Source of the DNA: Toxonevra muliebris
Lineage: Eukaryota > Arthropoda > Insecta > Diptera > Pallopteridae
Assembly (NCBI GenBank): GCA_963691655.1
Contig: CAVNUY010000018.1
Span: forward strand, 1-64,000
Direction: 5' to 3'
Length of the DNA: 64,000 nt
Shown here: positions 22,061-32,999 of the stretch, one piece after another
Layout of the letters: each line of letters begins with the position of its first letter
Position numbering within the stretch: position 1 is the stretch's first letter
Notes under the pieces: generated by a model
Told to the model about the DNA's origin: nothing
The model's input: the letters and a program-made list of their open reading frames with translations, nothing else
Databases searched by the model: none
Position numbers and translations under genes: made by a program

Positions 22061-24061
22061 CAGTATAGCATTGTGATGCTGAAACCTCAAGTATAAATTT
22101 CAAAAAAATAATGTGTAAATGAGAAGTTGAGAGCAAAAGTGGTGTAAGTTATTTCTTTATAATTTTAATTTTTAGTTTTCTACAAAACTAATGTAAGACT
22201 AGGTTTAACTGATTTCCAAATCTGCTTGTGCAGTTCGAAAATAATTTTCGTAAGTACTTTATTTTGTGTACCACTTCTGCGAAATCAACGTATACTTAAA
22301 ATCTTATTACCCCTATTCACGATATGGTCCAAATGGCCATTCATCATTGCAGATGCAAATTTTTATTGCATATAGCATATATTTATTGCTGTGATAGCGG
22401 AAATATTTTGCATTTGCAGTAATGCAAGACCATTTGCACCATTTGTACCAAATCTATACTGTTTTTGTTCTCAACGGCTCAAATCATCACTGCGCCTACA
22501 AAACCATTTTATGTGTCTAATTTCAGTTTTTTCTTATTGTACCATTCATTCAATTTCTGAGACCCACCTATACAAAAAAGGGCTATGTGACTATTTAAAA
22601 GCAACATACCAAATGTTGTAAGCGCAGCGATAGATATGAAAAAATATTTTAGTTTTTGGGGCAACAAAATTAACAATCTACTTAAATCAAGTATGTGTTT
22701 TTTATATACATATTATAAAAAAAATATTGATATGATTTCACAATAGTTTTTATGCATTTTTTTCAAGCCTTTTTTTCAACTCTTTTTGTAGGTGCATACA
22801 TATTACACTTACAACAAACATGTAAATCGTAAAGTTCAAAATAATTATATGTGGCACTTAGAAGCCAAGAGTACAAGTGCACAAAAAAAATTTTAAAGGC
22901 CAACAAATTTTCTCTTAAATTGCATTTTATAACATGCGGATACTAATTGCTATAGAGAGTAACTTCTCAATTTGCAAAACTATCAAATTCTCATAAGTGT
23001 TATCAATTTTACAGCAGCATACCTTCACACTTATGCCTCTTGACTCCCAAATCGTTACTAGGATATTCACAATTGATTGTAATTCTGTATTAATGGGATA
23101 AATTTTGTATGAAAAATTAGAGAATTTGAGTAGATTGACAACAAATGAAAGATATCACACCAGATAACATGAATTAAAGATACTATTCGTTGTATTACTA
23201 GTATGGCAAATTGGTTACCAAACCATAACGAGCACATAAAAACAATCTGGTATAAAAATTTGGCTAGGCTGGCAAGCATTCCAACAACTTGCACATTAAA
23301 TTTCTAGATTTACAAATAAGTTTTATAGATAAATATTGTATAATTAAAATATAAAAAAATTGAAATGTTATTAAAAAACTCAGGTATCGTCACAAATTAC
23401 GGGTGCTTATTACGTAGTCGTATGAAAAATTACAGAACAATTAACTTTAGATTTGAATTTTGTAAAATTTAACGAATTAAAATTTGTTTATAATTTTTAT
23501 ACTGAGTTAGATAAAGAAATACAATTGAGCTAAAGTCAAAAGTAGCGACTGATTGATGTATACTTTTGATTAAGCAGAATTAAAACATTTAATCTTCTTT
23601 GAAAGCTTATTTCATAAATTCCTTAACATATCTCAATTTTCATATATTATAAAGTTATTTGAAGGATAAATTTACAATCTTTGGCCCAAAAAAAAGAATT
23701 TACCCATTTTTTTCAGGCTAAAAAAGAAGGTATCATTTGGGGGTCTTTTTTTTTAAATTAATAATTGTACTTCCGTCTACATATATATACAACTTCTTTC
23801 ATAATAAAATATTGAAAAGAGTACCCCTCTTATGGGACGGGGAAATCACTCACCATTGAGTAATCGGAAACCAATTTTAGTATTAGATTTTGAAAGCCTA
23901 TAAAATTTTTTGGAGCTTATAGAAACATTTGGTGTAAAAAAAAAGTTAATATGTGACAAAAGATCAAAGATTTACAATACAATATAAATTACTTCATAAC
24001 TTTAATGCAGCGTTACACGTTCAACCGGTAGAAAAGTTGATAAAATATTGGAGTATCACAA
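22061..24061. repeat. 2-kb tandem unit, copy A (complete)
   Basis: 2001 bp of AT-rich, non-coding-looking DNA lying between two AGTAT arrays. It is repeated as copy B (24797-26053, lacking the first 744 bp) and copy C (26320-28048 plus 33399-33670). Segment lengths agree exactly between A and C (1729 and 272 bp) and I noticed no differences. Two short frames (76 and 75 codons) are the same in the copies that contain them, but match no known family; identity follows from the duplication. Copy A retains the empty integration site of the LTR element (after 23789). Confidence 0.9.
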
Positions 24062-24796
24062 AGTATAGTATAGTATAGTATAGTATAGTATAGTATAGTA
24101 TAGTATAGTATAGTATAGTATAGTATAGTATAGTATAGTATAGTATAGTATAGTATAGTATAGTATAGTATAGTATAGTATAGTATAGTATAGTATAGTA
24201 TAGTATAGTATAGTATAGTATAGTATAGTATAGTATAGTATAGTATAGTATAGTATAGTATAGTATAGTATAGTATAGTATAGTATAGTATAGTATAGTA
24301 TAGTATAGTATAGTATAGTATAGTATAGTATAGTATAGTATAGTATAGTATAGTATAGTATAGTATAGTATAGTATAGTATAGTATAGTATAGTATAGTA
24401 TAGTATAGTATAGTATAGTATAGTATAGTATAGTATAGTATAGTATAGTATAGTATAGTATAGTATAGTATAGTATAGTATAGTATAGTATAGTATAGTA
24501 TAGTATAGTATAGTATAGTATAGTATAGTATAGTATAGTATAGTATAGTATAGTATAGTATAGTATAGTATAGTATAGTATAGTATAGTATAGTATAGTA
24601 TAGTATAGTATAGTATAGTATAGTATAGTATAGTATAGTATAGTATAGTATAGTATAGTATAGTATAGTATAGTATAGTATAGTATAGTATAGTATAGTA
24701 TAGTATAGTATAGTATAGTATAGTATAGTATAGTATAGTATAGTATAGTATAGTATAGTATAGTATAGTATAGTATAGTATAGTATAGTATAGTAT
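24062..24796. repeat. (AGTAT)n satellite array 3
   Basis: 147 perfect AGTAT units between copies A and B of the 2-kb unit. No interruption seen. On the right it joins the interior of the unit at the position matching 22805 of copy A. Confidence 0.97.
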
Positions 24797-26053
24797 ACAC
24801 TTACAACAAACATGTAAATCGTAAAGTTCAAAATAATTATATGTGGCACTTAGAAGCCAAGAGTACAAGTGCACAAAAAAAATTTTAAAGGCCAACAAAT
24901 TTTCTCTTAAATTGCATTTTATAACATGCGGATACTAATTGCTATAGAGAGTAACTTCTCAATTTGCAAAACTATCAAATTCTCATAAGTGTTATCAATT
25001 TTACAGCAGCATACCTTCACACTTATGCCTCTTGACTCCCAAATCGTTACTAGGATATTCACAATTGATTGTAATTCTGTATTAATGGGATAAATTTTGT
25101 ATGAAAAATTAGAGAATTTGAGTAGATTGACAACAAATGAAAGATATCACACCAGATAACATGAATTAAAGATACTATTCGTTGTATTACTAGTATGGCA
25201 AATTGGTTACCAAACCATAACGAGCACATAAAAACAATCTGGTATAAAAATTTGGCTAGGCTGGCAAGCATTCCAACAACTTGCACATTAAATTTCTAGA
25301 TTTACAAATAAGTTTTATAGATAAATATTGTATAATTAAAATATAAAAAAATTGAAATGTTATTAAAAAACTCAGGTATCGTCACAAATTACGGGTGCTT
25401 ATTACGTAGTCGTATGAAAAATTACAGAACAATTAACTTTAGATTTGAATTTTGTAAAATTTAACGAATTAAAATTTGTTTATAATTTTTATACTGAGTT
25501 AGATAAAGAAATACAATTGAGCTAAAGTCAAAAGTAGCGACTGATTGATGTATACTTTTGATTAAGCAGAATTAAAACATTTAATCTTCTTTGAAAGCTT
25601 ATTTCATAAATTCCTTAACATATCTCAATTTTCATATATTATAAAGTTATTTGAAGGATAAATTTACAATCTTTGGCCCAAAAAAAAGAATTTACCCATT
25701 TTTTTCAGGCTAAAAAAGAAGGTATCATTTGGGGGTCTTTTTTTTTAAATTAATAATTGTACTTCCGTCTACATATATATACAACTTCTTTCATAATAAA
25801 ATATTGAAAAGAGTACCCCTCTTATGGGACGGGGAAATCACTCACCATTGAGTAATCGGAAACCAATTTTAGTATTAGATTTTGAAAGCCTATAAAATTT
25901 TTTGGAGCTTATAGAAACATTTGGTGTAAAAAAAAAGTTAATATGTGACAAAAGATCAAAGATTTACAATACAATATAAATTACTTCATAACTTTAATGC
26001 AGCGTTACACGTTCAACCGGTAGAAAAGTTGATAAAATATTGGAGTATCACAA
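24797..26053. repeat. 2-kb tandem unit, copy B (5'-truncated)
   Basis: 1257 bp corresponding base for base in length to 22805-24061 of copy A. The first 744 bp of the unit are missing, replaced directly by AGTAT array 3. Only one or two bases of homology are visible at the breakpoint. It holds an empty LTR-element site near 25772-25782. Confidence 0.9.
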
Positions 26054-26319
26054 AGTATAGTATAGTATAGTATAGTATAGTATAGTATAGTATAGTATAG
26101 TATAGTATAGTATAGTATAGTATAGTATAGTATAGTATAGTATAGTATAGTATAGTATAGTATAGTATAGTATAGTATAGTATAGTATAGTATAGTATAG
26201 TATAGTATAGTATAGTATAGTATAGTATAGTATAGTATAGTATAGTATAGTATAGTATAGTATAGTATAGTATAGTATAGTATAGTATAGTATAGTATAG
26301 TATAGTATAGTATAGTATA
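26054..26319. repeat. (AGTAT)n satellite array 4
   Basis: About 53 perfect AGTAT units between copies B and C of the 2-kb unit. It ends in the same 'cagtatagcattg' junction seen at 22061. Confidence 0.97.
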
Positions 26320-28048
26320 CAGTATAGCATTGTGATGCTGAAACCTCAAGTATAAATTTCAAAAAAATAATGTGTAAATGAGAAGTTGAGAGCAAAAGTG
26401 GTGTAAGTTATTTCTTTATAATTTTAATTTTTAGTTTTCTACAAAACTAATGTAAGACTAGGTTTAACTGATTTCCAAATCTGCTTGTGCAGTTCGAAAA
26501 TAATTTTCGTAAGTACTTTATTTTGTGTACCACTTCTGCGAAATCAACGTATACTTAAAATCTTATTACCCCTATTCACGATATGGTCCAAATGGCCATT
26601 CATCATTGCAGATGCAAATTTTTATTGCATATAGCATATATTTATTGCTGTGATAGCGGAAATATTTTGCATTTGCAGTAATGCAAGACCATTTGCACCA
26701 TTTGTACCAAATCTATACTGTTTTTGTTCTCAACGGCTCAAATCATCACTGCGCCTACAAAACCATTTTATGTGTCTAATTTCAGTTTTTTCTTATTGTA
26801 CCATTCATTCAATTTCTGAGACCCACCTATACAAAAAAGGGCTATGTGACTATTTAAAAGCAACATACCAAATGTTGTAAGCGCAGCGATAGATATGAAA
26901 AAATATTTTAGTTTTTGGGGCAACAAAATTAACAATCTACTTAAATCAAGTATGTGTTTTTTATATACATATTATAAAAAAAATATTGATATGATTTCAC
27001 AATAGTTTTTATGCATTTTTTTCAAGCCTTTTTTTCAACTCTTTTTGTAGGTGCATACATATTACACTTACAACAAACATGTAAATCGTAAAGTTCAAAA
27101 TAATTATATGTGGCACTTAGAAGCCAAGAGTACAAGTGCACAAAAAAAATTTTAAAGGCCAACAAATTTTCTCTTAAATTGCATTTTATAACATGCGGAT
27201 ACTAATTGCTATAGAGAGTAACTTCTCAATTTGCAAAACTATCAAATTCTCATAAGTGTTATCAATTTTACAGCAGCATACCTTCACACTTATGCCTCTT
27301 GACTCCCAAATCGTTACTAGGATATTCACAATTGATTGTAATTCTGTATTAATGGGATAAATTTTGTATGAAAAATTAGAGAATTTGAGTAGATTGACAA
27401 CAAATGAAAGATATCACACCAGATAACATGAATTAAAGATACTATTCGTTGTATTACTAGTATGGCAAATTGGTTACCAAACCATAACGAGCACATAAAA
27501 ACAATCTGGTATAAAAATTTGGCTAGGCTGGCAAGCATTCCAACAACTTGCACATTAAATTTCTAGATTTACAAATAAGTTTTATAGATAAATATTGTAT
27601 AATTAAAATATAAAAAAATTGAAATGTTATTAAAAAACTCAGGTATCGTCACAAATTACGGGTGCTTATTACGTAGTCGTATGAAAAATTACAGAACAAT
27701 TAACTTTAGATTTGAATTTTGTAAAATTTAACGAATTAAAATTTGTTTATAATTTTTATACTGAGTTAGATAAAGAAATACAATTGAGCTAAAGTCAAAA
27801 GTAGCGACTGATTGATGTATACTTTTGATTAAGCAGAATTAAAACATTTAATCTTCTTTGAAAGCTTATTTCATAAATTCCTTAACATATCTCAATTTTC
27901 ATATATTATAAAGTTATTTGAAGGATAAATTTACAATCTTTGGCCCAAAAAAAAGAATTTACCCATTTTTTTCAGGCTAAAAAAGAAGGTATCATTTGGG
28001 GGTCTTTTTTTTTAAATTAATAATTGTACTTCCGTCTACATATATATA

Positions 28049-28443
28049 TGTCGGTGCAATGTATACGGTAGCGCTATACATATCTACTTTGTTTATGTAT
28101 TACCCCTTTTTTGAATAAAGATGTAATATTTTAATTGAGATCGAAGTTGCCTATTTTATGTATTGAAAAAATGTTCTCTGCTTGCTACTGAGAGCGAGAC
28201 AAAGTATCTAGATACTTTGTCGAGTGTGGCCCTGAGCGTCGCTATGGAAACGGCATGAAACGTGTAAGCAATAAGAATTGTATAGATTACAAGGGCAGTT
28301 GCCTATGAGAAATAGAGTCGACGAGACGTTGTGATTTTGCGTGCGCTCAGGGACACGCTGCGTTTTTAGTAGTTTCAACAAATTAAATTATAATGAACGG
28401 AGCAATGGATGAAGACCTCGGTTGCCAGGGAGTTGACCCGACA
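28049..28443 (+). repeat. 5' LTR (contains the Gag-Pol start codon)
   Basis: 395 bp, TGT...ACA. It contains AATAAA at 28114-28119, a perfect 24-bp palindrome at 28198-28221, and the ATG of the Gag-Pol frame at 28393, so the first 17 codons lie inside the LTR. The promoter position is not evident. The transcript must start before 28393 if this ATG is used. Confidence 0.95.
28198..28221. promoter_or_regulatory. Perfect 24-bp palindrome in the LTR
   Basis: Half-site GACAAAGTATCT followed directly by its exact complement, no spacer. It is also present in the 3' LTR at 33149-33172. A perfect dyad of this length in a region controlling transcription could bind a dimeric factor or form a hairpin in RNA. 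Function is inference. Confidence 0.6.
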
Positions 28444-31400
28444 TCAGAAGTGGGATCGATTTCGCCTCAAGAAAATTCGAATGAACATTGGCGTGCGCTA
28501 TTAGAATCGCAAAATCGCAATTTTATGGAGTTGATTAAAGCACTACAAGCTCCAAAAACAGCAGCACAAAAGGCAAAAATTATTTCATTGCCAAAGTTCA
28601 ATCCTGATTGTGCAGGCGCTGATGCTCTTTCCTGGTGCTCGACTGTCGACATGATCGTATCAGAAAATCCTCTGGAAGGCAGTGAACTTATTATAGCTCT
28701 CAGTAAATCGTTGGAGGGAAGTGCTTCGCAGTGGTTATCGCAAATTTGTTTCGCTGGTATTACGTGGCTGCAATTCAAAGAATTGTTTGTGCAGCGTTTT
28801 GAAGGTGTTGAAACTCCGGCAGCTACATTGATAAACATGTTTAATGGTCGTCCAAAGGATGGAGAGTGCCTTTCTGTTTATGGAAGTCGATTAGTTACGT
28901 CGCTTATGTCCAGGTGGAAGTTAATGAATGCCGAAGAAATAGCCGTATCAGTTGTTCTTGCACATGCAGCTCACTTCGACAACAGATTGCAACGTGTGTT
29001 ATTCACAACAAATATAAGAACAAGAAATGAATTACAGCAAGAACTAAAAGCCTTTGCATTTGGTAAACGAAAGGAGAACTTCGCCGTAGAAAATTCCGTT
29101 TGGTCAGAAACTAAGAAGATGAAATTGTCACCTTATTTAAAATGTAATTTTTGCGGAAAACCCGGTCATAAAATTGCTGATTGCCGTTTGAAGAAGGATA
29201 AAGGAAAACCCTCATCGAAGAGTAACCAGTTTCCTAGCAACGTATTTGTGGGTAGAGATCGGTCGTTGATAACTTGCTTCAAATGCGGAGAAACCGGCCA
29301 TATTGCATCAAAGTGCACTAAACGCAGCAGTTTGTCTTCAAGCAACAAGGAAAATATCTATGAGAAGAGAGTGGACGCTTGTACGGTAGTTGAACCGAAA
29401 GGTATATTGCTTCAGTCCGGTGAGTCGTATCCATTTTGTTTTGACTCTGGAGCCGAATGTTCGCTTATAAAAGAAACTGTATCTGACAAATTTTCTGGAA
29501 GAAGAATTAATAATGTTGTAGTTTTGAAAGGTATCGGGAATACCTCAGTATGTAGTACTTTGCAAATTTTATCTAATGTTACAATAAGTGGATACTTGTT
29601 AGAAATTTTGTTTCATGTTGTGTTGGATAATTATTTAAAATATGATGTGATGGTTGGCCGTGAAATTCTAAGCCAGGGGTTCGGTGTTGTGATTACATTC
29701 AACAAATTTGATATTTTTAAAGAGACAATCGTAAATACTTGTTCTATTCCCGAAAATTTTATCGACGTTAACACTGAATTAATTGATTGTGATAAAACTC
29801 GGTTGATGTCAATTTTAAGAGAATATTCGGAATGGTTCATAAAAGGAATTCCGCGAACTAGAGTTAACACTGGTCAGTTAGAAATACGTTTAGTTGATCC
29901 AAATAAAACGGTGCAAAGGCGACCTTATAGACTTAGTTTGGAAGAAAGGGAAGTTGTTAGGAGTAGAATAAAAGAGTTAATTGAGTCCAATATTATTCGT
30001 CCTAGTTGTTCTCCATTCGCTAGCCCCATGTTGCTCGTCAAAAAGAAAAATGGTTCTGATCGTCTTTGTGTTGATTACCGGGAATTGAATGCAAATACAA
30101 TTTCCGATAAATATCCCTTACCCCTCATATCAGACCAAATTTCTAGACTGCATGGAGCAAAATATTTTTCTTGTTTGGATATGGCAAGTGGATTTCATCA
30201 AATCCCTATACACCCTAATTCTATCGAGCGTACGGCTTTCGTTACACCTGAGGGACAGTATGAATTTTTGACTATGCCTTTCGGCCTAAAGAATGCCCCG
30301 TCAGTTTTTCAACGCGCAGTAATGAAAGCTTTAGGAGAGCTTGCACATTCTTATGTCATAGTATATATGGATGACATTATGATTGTCGCTACTACGAAAG
30401 AAGAAGCATTTGATAGATTGCGAATAGTTCTAGATGTTCTTACAAAAGCCGGATTTTCTTTTAATGTCACTAAATGTTCTTTTCTCAAATCTAGTGTTGA
30501 ATATCTTGGGTATGAAATTAAATCGGGTGAAATTCGACCTAATCCACGTAAAGTACAAGCACTGACTGCTTTACCCCCTCCTCAATCAGTCACACAGTTG
30601 AGGCAATTTATAGGTTTAGCTTCTTACTTTAGGCAATTCGTGCCCAAATTTTCACAAATAATGAAGCCGCTTTATTTTCTCACCTCTGATAAGAGCAACT
30701 TTTTATGGAAACCAGAACATGAGCAAATACGACAGAAAATAATCTTCACCTTAACAAACAAACCGGTGTTAACAATTTTTGATCCCCAATACCCCATAGA
30801 GCTGCATACTGATGCTAGTGCCGATGGTTATGGTGCAATTTTATTACATAAAATTGACAATAAACCGCACGTAGTTGAGTATTACAGTAAAAGAACTTCT
30901 CCTGCAGAATCCAAATATCATTCTTATGAATTGGAGACATTGGCTGTTGTTAACTCAATAAAACATTTCCGCCACTATCTGCAAGGCCGTCAATTTGTGG
31001 TATTAACAGATTGTAACTCCTTAAAGGCGGCACGCACCAAAATTGATTTGACTCCTAGAGTTCACCGCTGGTGGGCATATTTACAGTCTTTTGATTTTGA
31101 TGTTGAATATAGAGAGGGGAAGCGTATGGCACATGCGGATTTCTTTTCTCGTAACCCGCAACCTTCAGAAAATCAACCAGTAGTTAAAATTCTAGAGAAG
31201 CGTGTGAACTTGGCAGAAATTTCAGGCAATTGGCTCCTTGCTGAACAGCAGAGAGACCCAGACACATCTTCTATTGTCTCTAAATTGCGTAATAATGAGC
31301 TCACGGAAGAGGTGGCTAGAACATATGAATTGAGGGCAGGAGCTCTATACCGGAAAATACAAAGAAAAGGGAAAACACTGTGTCTACCTATAGTCCCGAG

Positions 31401-32523
31401 GCCTTTTAGGTGGTCTGTAATAAATCATGTTCACGAATCAATTATGCATCTAGGTTGGGAGAAAACACTAGACAAAGTTTATAGTTATTATTGGTTCGAC
31501 AACATGTCCAAATATGTTCGCAAATTTGTGGATAATTGTATAACTTGCAAGTTGTCTAAGCCACCATCGGGTAAAATTCAAGCAGAGCTTCATCCCATTC
31601 CTAAAGTAAAAATACCATGGCATACTGTCCATATAGACATAACCGGTAAATTAAGTGGTAAAAATGATCTTAAGGAATACATAATAGTTCAAATTGATGC
31701 TTTTACAAAATTTGTTTATTTGCATCATACTGTTAATATTGATGCTGACAACTGTATTAAAGCTTTGAAATCTTCGATATCGTTGTTTGGTGTACCTTCA
31801 CGGGTAATTGCCGACCAGGGCAGGTGTTTCGCCAGTAAGGGTTTTCGTGATTTTTGTTCTTCACAAAAAATAGATTTACACTTAATTGCGACAGGCGCAA
31901 GCCGCGCTAATGGGCAAGTAGAGCGAGTCATGAGTACCTTAAAAAATCTGTTGACAGCCGTTGAAACTAGTCAACGTTCGTGGCAAGATGCTCTAAACGA
32001 GATACAACTGGCATTGAATTGTACGGCCAATCGAGTTACTAAAGCTAGTCCATTAGAATTGTTAATCGGAAAAGAAGCACGTCCATTTGGTTTAATACCA
32101 ATTGACAAAGATGAAAGTAATGTTGATATTTGTTATGTAAGATCTCGGGCCATAGAAAACATTCAGAATAATGCTTGTTATGATAAATCTAGATTTGACA
32201 AAAACAAGGCCAAAATTGTAAGACATAAGATCGGCGATTATGTTTTGCTTAAGAACGAAGAAAGACACCAAACTAAATTAGATCCTAAGTTCAGAGGTCC
32301 ATTTTTGGTAACGGAGGTTTTAGAAGGAGACAGATATACATTGAAATCTTTGACCAGCCAAAGAGCTTACAAATACTCTCATGAATATTTGCGTAAATTA
32401 CCAGAAGGACAGGTTCCCACAGAGCTGGATATAATTGATGAAGATAGCACTAGTGAGGGTGCTGAAAATGAAGTCACAGAAAACGAAGACGTTGAAAGAG
32501 ACGTCAATGAGCAATGTATGTGA
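28393..32523 (+). CDS. Gag-Pol polyprotein of the LTR retrotransposon
   Basis: 1376 codons in one frame, no frameshift or stop. In order: Gag (residues 1 to about 330) with two CCHC knuckles at 251-264 (CNFCGKPGHKIADC) and 295-308 (CFKCGETGHIASKC); aspartic protease with DSGAE at 351; reverse transcriptase with VDYRELN, MPFGLKNAP and YMDD at 658-661; RNase H with HTDAS (D807); integrase zinc module (HVHESIMH...CITC, from about 1012) and catalytic D1082, D1141, E1177, spaced D-58-D-35-E; then a GPFLVTEV-type C-terminal module. It would assemble particles, copy the RNA and integrate the DNA. The start at 28393 lies in the 5' LTR; the next in-frame ATG, 28408, is also in the LTR. The C-terminus is acidic. 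Confidence 0.95.
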   Translation: MNGAMDEDLGCQGVDPTSEVGSISPQENSNEHWRALLESQNRNFMELIKALQAPKTAAQKAKIISLPKFNPDCAGADALSWCSTVDMIVSENPLEGSELIIALSKSLEGSASQWLSQICFAGITWLQFKELFVQRFEGVETPAATLINMFNGRPKDGECLSVYGSRLVTSLMSRWKLMNAEEIAVSVVLAHAAHFDNRLQRVLFTTNIRTRNELQQELKAFAFGKRKENFAVENSVWSETKKMKLSPYLKCNFCGKPGHKIADCRLKKDKGKPSSKSNQFPSNVFVGRDRSLITCFKCGETGHIASKCTKRSSLSSSNKENIYEKRVDACTVVEPKGILLQSGESYPFCFDSGAECSLIKETVSDKFSGRRINNVVVLKGIGNTSVCSTLQILSNVTISGYLLEILFHVVLDNYLKYDVMVGREILSQGFGVVITFNKFDIFKETIVNTCSIPENFIDVNTELIDCDKTRLMSILREYSEWFIKGIPRTRVNTGQLEIRLVDPNKTVQRRPYRLSLEEREVVRSRIKELIESNIIRPSCSPFASPMLLVKKKNGSDRLCVDYRELNANTISDKYPLPLISDQISRLHGAKYFSCLDMASGFHQIPIHPNSIERTAFVTPEGQYEFLTMPFGLKNAPSVFQRAVMKALGELAHSYVIVYMDDIMIVATTKEEAFDRLRIVLDVLTKAGFSFNVTKCSFLKSSVEYLGYEIKSGEIRPNPRKVQALTALPPPQSVTQLRQFIGLASYFRQFVPKFSQIMKPLYFLTSDKSNFLWKPEHEQIRQKIIFTLTNKPVLTIFDPQYPIELHTDASADGYGAILLHKIDNKPHVVEYYSKRTSPAESKYHSYELETLAVVNSIKHFRHYLQGRQFVVLTDCNSLKAARTKIDLTPRVHRWWAYLQSFDFDVEYREGKRMAHADFFSRNPQPSENQPVVKILEKRVNLAEISGNWLLAEQQRDPDTSSIVSKLRNNELTEEVARTYELRAGALYRKIQRKGKTLCLPIVPRPFRWSVINHVHESIMHLGWEKTLDKVYSYYWFDNMSKYVRKFVDNCITCKLSKPPSGKIQAELHPIPKVKIPWHTVHIDITGKLSGKNDLKEYIIVQIDAFTKFVYLHHTVNIDADNCIKALKSSISLFGVPSRVIADQGRCFASKGFRDFCSSQKIDLHLIATGASRANGQVERVMSTLKNLLTAVETSQRSWQDALNEIQLALNCTANRVTKASPLELLIGKEARPFGLIPIDKDESNVDICYVRSRAIENIQNNACYDKSRFDKNKAKIVRHKIGDYVLLKNEERHQTKLDPKFRGPFLVTEVLEGDRYTLKSLTSQRAYKYSHEYLRKLPEGQVPTELDIIDEDSTSEGAENEVTENEDVERDVNEQCM
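28444..28456 (+). other. Primer-binding site, inferred tRNA-Leu
   Basis: TCAGAAGTGGGAT directly abuts the 5' LTR. It is complementary, as I recall fly tRNA-Leu, to the acceptor and T-stem 3' side (ATCCCACTTCTGA), about five bases in from the CCA end. Internal priming of this kind is plausible for mdg3/Blastopia relatives. The site lies inside the Gag-Pol frame. Confidence 0.6.
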
Positions 32524-32999
32524 AGTCAAACACTAAGACTAGAGGCCGCACCACATTCATCATGCTGTAAGCACAAGTGCAAACAGAAATGTTTGATCAT
32601 GGCGTGTGGGGCAGTTGGTGATGTGGCGGGGGCACTTGGTCCAGAGAGACCATGATGTACATAGTGCCAATAAGGGCAGCTGTGATACATGTTATTGTTG
32701 CAAGATGCAGCAAGAGAGTGTGTTGACTATGGTGTGATTTATAGAAAAAAAAAAAAAAAAAAAAAAGTTCAATAAATAATGGCTTGTGGGAATGGTCTTT
32801 CCAAGGTATTAACAATATAAAAAAAAAAAATTAGTATAGCAAGGTCTCCGGTGCAGAAATGATTCTCTGAAACTCAAATTATAATTTTAAACAATTATTT
32901 CGTAATATTTTCATAATCAGTCTATGCAAAACATGACGTCGAAGTTTCTTTTGTTTTATTGTAGATACGCCCGAGGACGTGCGCTAGTCAGGAAGGCCG
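32524..32999 (+). other. 3' non-coding region of the LTR element
   Basis: Between the Gag-Pol stop and the 3' LTR. It contains an internal A22 tract (32745-32766) followed by 'gttcaataaataatgg', and a second A tract near 32818-32831. The last 13 bases before the LTR, GTCAGGAAGGCCG (32987-32999), take the place of a polypurine tract and resemble the 5' end of tRNA-Leu. Confidence 0.7.

Noticed and set aside
13465..26319. AGTAT arrays as telomere repeats
   Set aside because: They lie within unique flanks and between duplicated units, the motif is not a known telomere repeat, and flies generally lack short telomerase repeats.
22391..27553. Repeated 75- and 76-codon frames in the 2-kb units as a small gene family
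   Set aside because: Identity follows from recent duplication of the whole unit; the frames have no recognisable domain and AT-driven composition.
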